Below are positions 17,064-25,910 of a DNA stretch of 64,000 nt, one piece after another. The notes beneath the pieces were generated by a model. The model had not been told where the DNA came from and did not search any database. It saw nothing but the letters and a program-made list of their open reading frames with translations. Origin of the DNA: Actinacidiphila rubida (GTDB lineage: Bacteria > Actinomycetota > Actinomycetes > Streptomycetales > Streptomycetaceae); assembly GCF_900110255.1 (NCBI RefSeq), contig NZ_FODD01000013.1:1-64000 (forward strand). The letters are read 5' to 3'. The position numbers were made by a program, and so were the translations under genes. Every line of letters starts with the position of its first letter. Positions within the stretch are counted from its first letter, which is position 1.

Positions 17064-17717
17064 TCACGACACTGGGGTGAAGTACTTCCAGTGCCCCTCG
17101 GAGACGACTTCCACGGTTCCGGCGACCACCTTGATGGCGGTGTCATCGTCGATCGCGTAGGCCGGAGCGGCGATCCCGGCCGCCCACCGCTCCGCGGCGG
17201 CCATGGTGTTCTCCGGCAGGTCCGGGTGATCCAGGTGCGGGAAAATCGAGAAGTCGACTGTCCCGAGCGCGCGGTCGTCACCGGTGAGCGGCTTCCCGTC
17301 GAGGAACTCCGCACCGACGCGCGGGGTCAACACCAGGCTCCCGGCGCTGAATCCCAAGTAGACCAGTTCCGGCAGGGACGGCAGGAGATCCGCCAGCCCG
17401 GACGTCCGCATCCAGTGGTTCAGGTACATGACGTCGCCGCCGTTCACCAGAAGGACGTCAGCCTCCCGAACCCACTGGACCCAACGTTCCTGGTCGATAC
17501 TGGGCAGCGCGGTGAGCTCCAGGACTCCTACGGACCTCCAGCCCAGATCGGCCCCCCGGATGAAGCGCCACGGCCCGACCGGCCCGAACGAACTCCCGTA
17601 ACCGGCAGTGGGGATACAGAGGGCACTGGACTCGGCGATCGGCTTGCCCAGAAGGTCGACCAGCGCACCCTCGATGCTCGGATTGCTGATCCCGGCCGAA
17701 GTCAGAAGCAGCCGCAC
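17064..17717 (-). CDS. Peptidase E-like (S51 family) class I glutamine amidotransferase-fold protein
   Basis: The 217-residue product begins at GTG (RLLLTSAGISNPSI) after an AGGGGGTGGAAC ribosome site. It has the S51 hallmarks: ADVLLVNGGDVMYLNHW, the serine nucleophile elbow VYLGFSAGSLVL at about residues 118-129, and a histidine in FPHLDHPDLPEN. Peptidase E cleaves N-terminal aspartyl dipeptides; actinomycete members of this short form are often uncharacterised. Active-site serine and histidine appear intact. It belongs to the group of small adaptive genes between GH2 and GH92. Confidence 0.82.
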   Translation of the reverse strand: MRLLLTSAGISNPSIEGALVDLLGKPIAESSALCIPTAGYGSSFGPVGPWRFIRGADLGWRSVGVLELTALPSIDQERWVQWVREADVLLVNGGDVMYLNHWMRTSGLADLLPSLPELVYLGFSAGSLVLTPRVGAEFLDGKPLTGDDRALGTVDFSIFPHLDHPDLPENTMAAAERWAAGIAAPAYAIDDDTAIKVVAGTVEVVSEGHWKYFTPVS

Positions 17718-17921
17718 GTTCCACCCCCTGAACAGGCGACACAGTGAACGCCGTTGACACCGTACCGTCGTCGACCTCGGCGTCCACCGACACGCCCTCG
17801 GCCTCGCATCTCCGGAGGCATCAGGCCGCTCCGGGGTCGTCTGCCTCCGGCTGAGGGGGAATGCCCTGCCTCCGGTCAGCGGCGGTCCTGGAAATGGAAG
17901 AACGGTCTGCGGGCGGAGCCG

Positions 17922-18620
17922 TCAGGGGGAGGAGATGCCGCAGGCCGCGGACACGAGGTGCAGCCGTGCCTGGGAGACCTGTGTCAGCGGCGGCACGAGC
18001 AGGGTCGCTACCCCGGCCTCGACAGCGGCGCCGTCGTAGCCAGAGCGGTCGCCGACCATCAGTGCCTCGCAGGACTGCACCCCGAGCGCGTCCAGGGCAA
18101 GGCGGAACATAGCGGGATCAGGCTTGCAGATGCCATGTTCGAAGGAGAGCACGAAATGGTCGATGTACCCGCCGAGGCCATTCTTGACGAAACCCGGGCG
18201 GAGATCGAAGTGGATGTCGCTGACAACCGCCAACTTCAACCCCGCTGCCTTCAGGGTTCTCAAAGTAGGCTCGGCGTCGACGGCAAAACGAGCATCAGTG
18301 GGGTCGGACAACGCCGCGTACATCTCCTGAGCCAGCGCAGAGTCGATACCGGCAGCGTTCACCCAGCGGTTGTAGCCCTGGCGGTGCGACTCGGGGGACG
18401 CGTCAGCCCGGAACCAGCCCTGCTGGACGTCCGGCCGCTCGCTCGCCGTGCTCAACGCCAAGCTGATCCGCCGCACCTGCAGCTCCGACGCATCACGTCC
18501 GAGCTGCCGCATCGAACGCTCTATCCACGAGGCACCTCTCGGACGCCCCTCGGCAGGACCCCACTTGGGGACGATGAGCGTTCCCACCCAGTCGAACAGG
18601 ACGGCTTTGAAGAACGGCAT
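17922..18620 (-). CDS. HAD-superfamily hydrolase with dehalogenase/phosphonatase-like motif I
   Basis: The 232-residue product starts at the ATG after CAGGGGAGAC. Motif I is AVLFDWVGTLIV: D10 is the nucleophile, but the usual second aspartate two residues on is V12. This happens in dehalogenases and phosphonatases (DWAGT) rather than phosphatases. Motif II is AVVSDIHFD, motif III ICKPDPAMF with its lysine, and motif IV LMVGDRSGYDGAAVEAG. An alpha-helical cap lies between motifs I and II (about residues 20-100). It may release a small halogenated or phosphonate compound; the true substrate is open. Confidence 0.82.
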   Translation of the reverse strand: MPFFKAVLFDWVGTLIVPKWGPAEGRPRGASWIERSMRQLGRDASELQVRRISLALSTASERPDVQQGWFRADASPESHRQGYNRWVNAAGIDSALAQEMYAALSDPTDARFAVDAEPTLRTLKAAGLKLAVVSDIHFDLRPGFVKNGLGGYIDHFVLSFEHGICKPDPAMFRLALDALGVQSCEALMVGDRSGYDGAAVEAGVATLLVPPLTQVSQARLHLVSAACGISSP

Positions 18621-18832
18621 GTCTCCCCTGAGGCAAGGAGGTCCAAGATCACGAGGAGGTTCCCACGGGGCGTTCGAGCAGTCAATCACGGCGCATCGCG
18701 CACGGTGCTTGCCCTCGACGACCGCCAAGAAATGATCTCCGTTGAGAAAACCTCACTGGGTGCGGAGCGGAGGAGGACGCCCGGGAAATCCTGACGGACG
18801 GCCGTCGGCCGCTTCGGCTCCACGGCACTCGG

Positions 18833-18838
18833 TAGACT
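18833..18838 (+). promoter_or_regulatory. Candidate -10 box for leaderless GNAT gene
   Basis: TAGACT ends 6 bases before the GTG at 18845, which has no ribosome site. Confidence 0.5.
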
Positions 18839-18844
18839 CACCTT

Positions 18845-19324
18845 GTGATCATCAGCCCGGCGAATACGGACGACGTCGCGGACTTGGCCCGGCTCTTGTG
18901 GCTGGACACTCGCAAAGAGAAGCCAGATCAGCGGTCCGTTGACGCGTTCGCGGTGGAGCTCGCGCAGTGGTGGGCTGCAAACCGGCAGTCGCACTTGGCG
19001 TTCGTGGCTCGGCTTCTTCAACCGGAGATCGTCGGTATGGCCTGGGTCGCGCTCGTCCCTCGTGTACCGAGACCTGGAGCGACCAGTCGGCTGTCCGCAG
19101 ACATCCAGAGCGTCTTCGTCATGCCGGAGCAGCGCGGCCAGGGGATCGGCTCGGCGCTGGTGGAGGCTGCGGCGGAGCATGCGACATCCCTCGGGTCCGT
19201 TCGCGTGACGGTCCACTCCGGCCGCACGGCAGTGCCGGTGTACGAACGGCTGGGCTTCGAGTCGTCTCGGCAGCTTCTCCAACGGGCGGTGTACCGAAGC
19301 ATGGTGCAGACAGACGGATCCTGA
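18845..19324 (+). CDS. GNAT-family N-acetyltransferase
   Basis: The 159-residue product covers a single GNAT domain. The acetyl-CoA pyrophosphate loop is QRGQGIGSALVEAA (motif A), preceded by the strand DIQSVFVMPE and followed by VHSGRTAVPVYERLGFESS (motif B). The N-terminus IISPANTDDVADLARLLW is typical. The substrate may be an amine, antibiotic or protein N-terminus. The GTG start follows a -10-like box at leaderless distance. It is divergent from the HAD gene. Confidence 0.85.
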   Translation: MIISPANTDDVADLARLLWLDTRKEKPDQRSVDAFAVELAQWWAANRQSHLAFVARLLQPEIVGMAWVALVPRVPRPGATSRLSADIQSVFVMPEQRGQGIGSALVEAAAEHATSLGSVRVTVHSGRTAVPVYERLGFESSRQLLQRAVYRSMVQTDGS

Positions 19325-19547
19325 CGGTCGAGGACACAGCACCGACCAGCACGTTCCTTCTCGACCCGCGCGAGCCACCCGCCGGTGTCCTTGACGAGGC
19401 TCGCGGCCACGGGCCCGGATGTTCGGTGGGGTTCACCACCAGGCTGCGCCCGGCCGTTGAGCGGGGCCAGAAGCCACGTCAGCCGGTTGACCGCCCTGGT
19501 CGGCGCTGAGAACCGGGAGGTTGTGACCAGCGCCGACGCAACAACCC

Positions 19548-20003
19548 TCAGACGACGTCGAATTCGTTGCCCTCGGGGTCCTGCATGGCGGCGGCGTACT
19601 GCCCCATGTCAGGCTCGTCGTTGATTCGCAGCACGGTGGCACCAGCCGCGACCAGCCGTTCCACCGTGGCCTTGACCCGCTGCGTGCGGACGTCGAGCGG
19701 AACGTCGCGGCCCCCACCGACCTTCAGGTCGAAGTGCCACCGGTTCTTGGCGACCTTCGGTTCCGGAACCGGCTGGAACCACACCCTCGGACCGCGGCCC
19801 GCGGGGTCGACGATCGACTCCGGAACATCTCCGGCACCGGCCGGCAACTCCGCCTCGGGCACCCCCATCGCCGCCCAGTAAGCACGCCATGTGGCGTGGC
19901 CGCCCGGCGGAGGCTCAGGCACGTAGCCCAGGGCCTCCGCCCAGAACGCCACCATTCTTTGCGGATCGGAGCAGTCGATGGCCAGTTGCAGCATCATGTC
20001 CAT
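19548..20003 (-). CDS. VOC superfamily (glyoxalase-like) protein
   Basis: The 151-residue product begins MDMMLQLAIDCSDPQRMVAF and shows the paired beta-alpha-beta-beta-beta modules of the VOC fold: WAEALGYVPEPP, PRVWFQPVPEPK, NRWHFDLKVGG, VERLVAAGATVLR and AMQDPEGNEFDVV. The HFDL histidine and a late glutamate fit the metal site of Glyoxalase_6-type proteins, often linked to small-molecule resistance. The ribosome site is weak. It is the last of the small genes before the GH92 promoter. Confidence 0.8.
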   Translation of the reverse strand: MDMMLQLAIDCSDPQRMVAFWAEALGYVPEPPPGGHATWRAYWAAMGVPEAELPAGAGDVPESIVDPAGRGPRVWFQPVPEPKVAKNRWHFDLKVGGGRDVPLDVRTQRVKATVERLVAAGATVLRINDEPDMGQYAAAMQDPEGNEFDVV

Positions 20004-20199
20004 GCGCTGACCGTCCCAGACAGGTCTGACACCCCTCAAGCGCCAGGGCCCGCCCCACCCGGCCCAGCAAACCCAAAGCGTTGACACAACCCGAACCCCA
20101 CCGCAACACTGAACCCTCGTCACTTGAACCGATTCACGTTCGACGACGACGGCACACCCACCCCTCCCCCAATGCTCGCCGCAGGCGACCCGCGGGGAT

Positions 20200-20225
20200 G
20201 ACAACGTTGTCTGTCAACGTAAGAC
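20200..20225. promoter_or_regulatory. LacI-type operator upstream of GH92 gene
   Basis: The perfect palindrome GACAACGTTGTC (20200-20211) is followed by GTCAACGT (20213), which matches half of the second GH2 operator. The pair lies within 45 bases of the GH92 start, overlapping the expected promoter or early transcript. Confidence 0.75.
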
Positions 20226-20241
20226 ATCAAGGAGCCCGGAC

Positions 20242-23200
20242 GTGGCCCAGCCCGCTCGACGGGGACGGCGTCCTTCCTGGAAGCACCCTTCCTGGAAGCA
20301 CCGTTCCAGACATCCGAGACACCCGATCACCGTCACGGCCGCGGCCCTCGCCGGCGCCGTGCTGTCCGTGCTGCCGGTGCAGGGCGCCCTCGCACAGCAG
20401 GCGGCGGACGCTCCCGCGCACACCGCGTTCGCGACGTCGTTCGAGCCGGCCGATCCCGCTCCCGACTGGCAGGACACGGCCGACTCCACCGGCGGGCGGC
20501 CCGCGGTGTCGGGCGTCTACCCCGACACCGGTGCGGGCCTGCCCGGTTCGGTGATGGCCTCGGTTTCCGCGGTGACCGCGAGCGACGAGGTACTGCCGGA
20601 CCACGGCGCCGCGCGGGCCACCGACGGCGACACCGGCACGTCGTGGCAGGCGGCGAGCACGACGCCGCAGCTGACACTGACGCTGAAGGCCGCCGCGCGC
20701 GTCACCACCTACTCGTTGTCGTCGGCATCCGACTGGCCGGAACGCGACCCCGGTTCCTGGACGTTGCAGGGGTCGACGGACGGTCAGCACTGGCAGACCG
20801 TGGACACCGAGAGCGGGCAGACGTTCAACGGGCGCTCCGAGACACGCCTGTTCAGCGTGCACCACCCGGGGGCGTACGACCGGTACCGGCTCGCGGTCAC
20901 CGCGAACCACGGGGACGGGCACACGCAGGTCGGTGAACTGGCGCTGGCCGCAGCCCCGTCGGCGGCCACGGGCATGACAGCGTCGACGGGTGACGGCCCG
21001 GCGTCCAGCCCGACGGCGAAGACGCATGTGGGCTTCACCGGCACCCACGCGCTGCACTACGCCGGTTGGGCGCTCGACGCCCACGGCACCGCGCGGGACC
21101 GCATGTACCAGGTGTCGATCCCCGTGCACCACGACACGCAGCTGTCGTACGACATCTTCCCGGAGTCGACCGGCAAGGACCAGGGCTACCCGAGCTCGTT
21201 CGCCTCGGTCGACCTGGCGTTCAGCGACGGCACCTACCTCAGTTCGCTGGGCGCCACCGACCAGTACGGCAAGGCGCTGAGCCCGCGCGGCCAGGGCCAG
21301 GCGAAGGTGCTGCAGACCGACCAGTGGAACCAGGTCCTCGCCGACATCGGCAGGGTCGCGGCCGGCAAGACCATCACCCGCGTCCTCGTCGGCTACGACA
21401 ACCCCGGCGGGCCCGCGCACTTCTCCGGCTGGCTGGACGACGTGCAGGTCGCCGACGCGCCGCCGTCCGACGACTGCGCGCACCCGTCGACGTGCGTGAT
21501 CACCACCCGCGGCACCAACTCCTCGGGTGACTACTCGCGCGGCAACGACGTTCCGGCCACGGCGCTTCCGCACGGATTCAACTTCTGGACGCCGGTGACG
21601 GACGCGGGCAGCACCGGCACGATCTACGCCTACCAGCGCGGCAACAACGCCGCCAACGAGCCGGAGTTGCAGGCGTTCTCACTCAGTCACGAGCCGAGCA
21701 TCTGGGTGCAGGACCACCAGACGTGGCAGGTGATGCCGTCGACGTCCGCGGCTCCGGCCACGGCCGACCGGGCGGCGCGCGCCCTGCCGTTCAGCCATGC
21801 CCACGAGACGGCCCGGGCGGACTACTACGCCGTGACGTTCGACAACGGGCTGCGGGCGGAGATGACGCCCACCGACCACGCGGCCGAGATGCGCTTCACG
21901 TTTCCCTCCGACAGCGGCAGCCTGATCTTCGACAACATCAACGACAACGGCGGGCTGACCATCGACCGCGCGAACGGCGTCGTCAGCGGCTACACGGACG
22001 TGGCCGGGTTCTGGGGCGCGCCTCGGATGTTCGTGTACGCGGTCTTCGACCGTCCGATGACGGGCAGCGGCACGCTTCCCGGCGGCGGCGGTGCGAAGGT
22101 CAGCGGCTACGCGGGTTTCGACCTGGGTGCGGACCGCCAGGTGACGATGCGGGTGGCCACCTCGGCGATCAGCCTGGACCAGGCGAAGCACAACCTGGAC
22201 CTGGAGATCGGCGGCGCGGGCTTCGACCAGGTGCACGCGGCGGCGCAGAAGGCGTGGGACGACGCGCTGGGCGTCGTGCAGGTCGGCGGTGCGAGCCAGG
22301 ACCAGCAGGTGAGCCTGTACTCCAGCCTGTACCGGCTGAACCTCTACCCGAACGAGCTGTTCGAGAACACGGGCTCCGCGGCCGCCCCGGTGTTCAAGTA
22401 CGCCAGCCCGTACTCGCCCGGGACCGGGCAGCAGACGGACACGTCCACCGGCTCGGCGGTCAAGGAGGGCAAGCCGTACGCCAACGAGGGCTTCTGGGAC
22501 ACCTACCGGACCGCGTGGGCGCTGGACTCGCTGCTGTACCCGAAGCTGACCGGCGAGATGATCGACGGATTCGTGCAGCAGTACCGTGACGGCGGCTGGA
22601 TCGGCCAGTGGACCGCCCCCGGCTATCTCGGGTTCAGCGGCACCAACTCCGACGCCGCGATCGCCGACGCCTATATGCGCGGGGTGACGAACTTCGACGT
22701 GCTCGGCGCCTACGAGGCCGCGGTGAAGGACGCCACGACGCCTTCGTCGGGGCTGAACGGCCGTCCCGACGTCCCGCACGCGACGTTCCTCGGCTACACG
22801 CCGCAGACCACCGGGTCGAGCGCGTCGGTGTCGCTGGAGGACTACCTGGCGGACTACGGCATCTCGCAGATGTCGCTGCAGCTGTACCGGACGGCGAAGG
22901 CCGGCGACCCGCACCAGCGGGAGTACCTGGACAACTACACGTACTTCAGGGATCGCGCGCAGCACTACGTCGACCTGTTCGACCCGGCCGTCGGGTTCTT
23001 CCAGGCCCGCAACGCGGACGGCACGTTCGAGCAGTCGCCGTCCGCGTACAACCCGCTGAGCTGGAACGCCACGGACTACACCGAGGGTGACGGGTGGACG
23101 TACGCCTTCGAAGTGCCCGAGGACGGCAACGGGTTGGCGAACCTCTACGGAGGCAGGGCCGGACTGGCCGACAAGCTCGACGCGTTCTTCTCGACCCCGG

Positions 23201-24186
23201 AGACCGCTCAGTACGGCGGCAGTTGGCTCGGTCCGTACCACGAGATGTTCGAGTCGCGGGACGACCGGATCGGGCAGTGGGCGTTCAACGACCAGCCGTC
23301 GATGCACGTGCCGTACATGTACGACTACGTGGGTCAGCCCGCGAAGGCGGCGGAGCACGTGCGGGACGCGGAGAGCCGGCTGTTCACCGGCAGCACCATC
23401 GGGCAGGGCTTTCCCGGTGACGAGGACAACGGCTCGATGTCGGCGTTCTACATCGACAACGCGCTGGGCTTCTACCCGCTGCAGGCGGGTTCGCCGACGT
23501 GGGCGATCGGCTCGCCCCTGTACGACCGGGTGACCCTCAGCCCGATCGGCGGCAAGAAGCTGACGATCACGGCGGACGGCAACTCGGACCGCAACATCTA
23601 CGTGCAGTCGCTGCGGATCAACGGCCGCGGTTCGGACCGGACGTACGTGCAGCAGTCCGACCTGGCGGGCGGCGGGAGCATCGACTTCCGGATGGGGCCG
23701 CGGCCGTCGTCGTGGGGCACCAAGGCGTCGGACGCCCCGCCGTCGCTGACCGAGGGCTCGCAGGTGGCGAACCCGCCCGCGGACCTGACGGGTTCGGGCG
23801 GGGGCGAGGCGAGCGCGAGCGGCGGCACCGATCCGGCGGCGCTGTTCGACGACACGTCCACGACCGCGGCGACCTTCCCGGCCGGGCCGGCGTCCGTGTC
23901 CTACCGGTTCGACCAGCCGCGGCACGTGGACCAGTACACCCTGACGAGCGCCGCGCAGTCCGGCGGCGACCCGGCGGGCTGGACGGTCAGCGCTTCCGTG
24001 GACGGCACGCACTGGACGGTGGTGGACCGCAGGAGTGCCGAGCAGTTCAGCTGGCGGCAGCAGACGCGGGCGTTCACCCCGCAGAACGCGTCGGGCAGTT
24101 ACCGGTATGTGCGCGTCGACTTCGACGCGCCTCCGGCGGGCGGGCAACTGAGCCTGTCCGAGGTGGAGTTCCTGGGACGTCACTGA
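20242..24186 (+). CDS. Secreted GH92 alpha-mannosidase with N- and C-terminal F5/8-type modules
   Basis: The 1314-residue protein starts at GTG after AAGGAGCCCGGAC. It has a long positively charged signal peptide (cleavage near QGALAQQA). An F5/8-like module (about residues 95-235) carries LPDHGAARATDGDTGTSW and TYSLSSASDWPERDP. The GH92 body follows: GNDVPATALPHGFNFW, a beta-sandwich, then the (alpha/alpha)6 barrel with EGFWDTYRTAWALDSLLYP, GFSGTNSDAAIADAY, GQWAFNDQPSMHVPYMYD and FPGDEDNGSMSAFYIDNALG. A second F5/8 module ends the protein. GH92 enzymes are calcium-dependent exo-alpha-mannosidases acting on high-mannose N-glycans or yeast mannan. The upstream LacI-type operator links it to the GH2 and GH97 genes. 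Confidence 0.92.
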   Translation: MAQPARRGRRPSWKHPSWKHRSRHPRHPITVTAAALAGAVLSVLPVQGALAQQAADAPAHTAFATSFEPADPAPDWQDTADSTGGRPAVSGVYPDTGAGLPGSVMASVSAVTASDEVLPDHGAARATDGDTGTSWQAASTTPQLTLTLKAAARVTTYSLSSASDWPERDPGSWTLQGSTDGQHWQTVDTESGQTFNGRSETRLFSVHHPGAYDRYRLAVTANHGDGHTQVGELALAAAPSAATGMTASTGDGPASSPTAKTHVGFTGTHALHYAGWALDAHGTARDRMYQVSIPVHHDTQLSYDIFPESTGKDQGYPSSFASVDLAFSDGTYLSSLGATDQYGKALSPRGQGQAKVLQTDQWNQVLADIGRVAAGKTITRVLVGYDNPGGPAHFSGWLDDVQVADAPPSDDCAHPSTCVITTRGTNSSGDYSRGNDVPATALPHGFNFWTPVTDAGSTGTIYAYQRGNNAANEPELQAFSLSHEPSIWVQDHQTWQVMPSTSAAPATADRAARALPFSHAHETARADYYAVTFDNGLRAEMTPTDHAAEMRFTFPSDSGSLIFDNINDNGGLTIDRANGVVSGYTDVAGFWGAPRMFVYAVFDRPMTGSGTLPGGGGAKVSGYAGFDLGADRQVTMRVATSAISLDQAKHNLDLEIGGAGFDQVHAAAQKAWDDALGVVQVGGASQDQQVSLYSSLYRLNLYPNELFENTGSAAAPVFKYASPYSPGTGQQTDTSTGSAVKEGKPYANEGFWDTYRTAWALDSLLYPKLTGEMIDGFVQQYRDGGWIGQWTAPGYLGFSGTNSDAAIADAYMRGVTNFDVLGAYEAAVKDATTPSSGLNGRPDVPHATFLGYTPQTTGSSASVSLEDYLADYGISQMSLQLYRTAKAGDPHQREYLDNYTYFRDRAQHYVDLFDPAVGFFQARNADGTFEQSPSAYNPLSWNATDYTEGDGWTYAFEVPEDGNGLANLYGGRAGLADKLDAFFSTPETAQYGGSWLGPYHEMFESRDDRIGQWAFNDQPSMHVPYMYDYVGQPAKAAEHVRDAESRLFTGSTIGQGFPGDEDNGSMSAFYIDNALGFYPLQAGSPTWAIGSPLYDRVTLSPIGGKKLTITADGNSDRNIYVQSLRINGRGSDRTYVQQSDLAGGGSIDFRMGPRPSSWGTKASDAPPSLTEGSQVANPPADLTGSGGGEASASGGTDPAALFDDTSTTAATFPAGPASVSYRFDQPRHVDQYTLTSAAQSGGDPAGWTVSASVDGTHWTVVDRRSAEQFSWRQQTRAFTPQNASGSYRYVRVDFDAPPAGGQLSLSEVEFLGRH

Positions 24187-24193
24187 GACGGCA

Positions 24194-24249
24194 CACGTGT
24201 CCGGTCGGCCGGTCGGCCGGTCGGCCGGTCGGCCGGCCGGTCGGACACG
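24194..24249 (+). terminator. Imperfect hairpin with GGTCGGCC tandem repeats after GH92
   Basis: Arms ACGTGTCCG (24194) and CGGACACGT (24241) enclose four to five GGTCGGCC/CGGTCGGC units. The structure starts eight bases after the GH92 stop and probably contributes to termination. Confidence 0.6.
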
Positions 24250-24269
24250 TTGTTTCGGCGCGCGGGACG

Positions 24270-24303
24270 GCGGGCCCACGGGTGTCACGACCCGTGGGCC
24301 CGC
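24270..24303. terminator. Strong bidirectional terminator hairpin
   Basis: GCGGGCCCACGGG, an 8-base loop, then CCCGTGGGCCCGC form a perfect 13-bp stem between the convergent GH92 and MFS genes. Confidence 0.85.
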
Positions 24304-24325
24304 CGCTGGTCGGGGCCAGGACGCG

Positions 24326-25633
24326 TCACGCCTGGTGCTCCGGAGTGCGCGGCGGATCGAGCGGCGAGGACGCGGGGGGCGCGCCGGCGGTGTGCGGGCG
24401 CGCACCCGGTCCCGACTGCCGGGTTCCGATGGCGACGGCGGCCAGCAGCGCGAGGACGACGACGGTGAACCAGGTGGTGGCGTCGGTCAGGCTCATGGCC
24501 AGGCTGGCAGCCCCGAGGCCGACCGGCAGCAGGGCCAGGCCCAGGTAGGAGGCGAGGAACAGGCCGGCGAGCGCCTCTCCGCGGCGGGCCGGGGCGGCGG
24601 TCTCGGCCACGTGGCCGACGGCGGACTTGAAGAGCACGCCCGCCCCCACTCCGGCGGTGATCCCGGCACCCAGGAACACCGGCAGACTGCCGAGGCGCAT
24701 GCCGGCCGCGAGGACGGCCATGCCCACGGCCTGCGCGCCGAGTCCGAGGTACCAGCGGGTGCGCGCCCCGAGCCGGCTGGTGCCGATCTGCGCCAGGGCG
24801 GCGGCACCGAACACGGCGAAGACGACGACTCCGGCGAGCGCCCGCGACGGATGGTGCAGGCTGCCGCCCACGAAGCCGGGCACGACCGAGGTGAAGAGGC
24901 CGAAGACGGCCAGGGAGGTGAACCCCGCGGCCGACGCGGCCAGGTACCCGGGTTCTCCGCGCCCGGCTCCGACGCGCTGCGGGCGGTACGCCGGACGTGT
25001 GGCCGGCCTCGTGACGGTCTCCGGGGTCATGGCCAGGGCGGCGGCGGCGGCCAGCAGCAGCACGGCGAAGACGGCGTACGGCAGGCGGAGAGGCGCCCCG
25101 AGGTACTGCGCGAGCAGCCCGGCGACGACCGGGCCGAGGCCCAGGCCCCCGATGTTGGCCGCCGTCGACACGATCTCGAACCTGCGGGTGGAGGCGTCGG
25201 GCCGGTCGGCGTGGTGGAGTTCGTGCAGGTAGGCGGTCGCGGTGGCGGTCAGCATGCCGACGCCGAGGCCGGTGGCGAGGCGGGCGGCCACCAGCACCGG
25301 CAGCGCGGGCGCGGCCAGGAAGAGGGCGGCGGCCACCAGTTCCAGGCCGAGCGCGGCGGCCATCACCTTCCGCCGGCCCAGCCAGTCGGAGACGTGCCCG
25401 GCCAGCAGCAGGCTGGTGAGGACTCCGACGGCGTAGACGGCGAACACGAGAGTGATCGTGAACGTCGAGAAACCGTCGTGCGCCTGGTACAGGGGGTACA
25501 GCGGGGTGGGCACGGTGGAGAACGCCATGGCCGTCACGAACACCCCGGCGACGGTCCAGAACCCGGCGCCGTAGCGGCGGGCGGTGGTCGCGGTGGTCCG
25601 TGGGGACGTTCTCAGGGCCGATGTCGTCGACAT
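24326..25633 (-). CDS. MFS transporter (12 helices), likely drug/metabolite exporter
   Basis: The 435-residue product starts at the ATG after GGATCGGAGTGCCCTG. Twelve hydrophobic segments can be traced. Helix 1 ends with TAMAFSTVPTPLYPLYQ, and the loop between helices 2 and 3 carries GHVSDWLGRRKVMAAA (motif A). VAARLATGLGVGMLTATATAYL resembles the PucC/YwoG-type region of MFS exporters. The divergent LysR gene at 25911, with an intervening palindrome, suggests induction by an effector that is also the cargo. The cargo is unknown. Confidence 0.85.
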   Translation of the reverse strand: MSTTSALRTSPRTTATTARRYGAGFWTVAGVFVTAMAFSTVPTPLYPLYQAHDGFSTFTITLVFAVYAVGVLTSLLLAGHVSDWLGRRKVMAAALGLELVAAALFLAAPALPVLVAARLATGLGVGMLTATATAYLHELHHADRPDASTRRFEIVSTAANIGGLGLGPVVAGLLAQYLGAPLRLPYAVFAVLLLAAAAALAMTPETVTRPATRPAYRPQRVGAGRGEPGYLAASAAGFTSLAVFGLFTSVVPGFVGGSLHHPSRALAGVVVFAVFGAAALAQIGTSRLGARTRWYLGLGAQAVGMAVLAAGMRLGSLPVFLGAGITAGVGAGVLFKSAVGHVAETAAPARRGEALAGLFLASYLGLALLPVGLGAASLAMSLTDATTWFTVVVLALLAAVAIGTRQSGPGARPHTAGAPPASSPLDPPRTPEHQA

Positions 25634-25764
25634 CAGGGCACTCCGATCCTCGGCTCGTCAACGGTGGTCCGTCGGCGGTGGATCCGGGCCCGGGGCCCGG
25701 TCACCACCACCCCTGCCAACATGCGGAGTGCGCCGTTGTTTCCCCTACGGGCGAGATGATGGGA

Positions 25765-25781
25765 GATGATGGTCATCTCGA
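25765..25781. promoter_or_regulatory. Candidate LysR operator between MFS and LysR genes
   Basis: GAGATGATGGTCATCTC is a palindrome with 7-base arms around TGG. A further GAGATGATGG lies directly upstream at 25755. LysR proteins usually bind such dyads in the divergent promoter region they share with their target. Confidence 0.55.
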
Positions 25782-25910
25782 CCACAGATGACCGGCCGGG
25801 GCGGGTGACGGGCCCGGAGCGGGCGACCGGCCCGGCGCTGACCGTCGTGAGAGGGCCGAAGGGCCCGTCCCGGCACGGTCCACGAGCCGGCCGGGCGGCT
25901 GGGAGGCGGC

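Noticed and set aside
19325..19547. Possible fragment in the gap between GNAT and VOC genes
   Set aside because: The minus strand reads protein-like segments (DTGGWLARVEKERAG) but no start, domain or continuous bias could be shown.
21679..24405. Long open frame of over 900 codons on the minus strand
   Set aside because: It is antisense to the GH92 gene, whose plus frame has a signal peptide, ribosome site and family motifs throughout. The antisense protein is an Arg/Val/His-rich shadow caused by GC bias.
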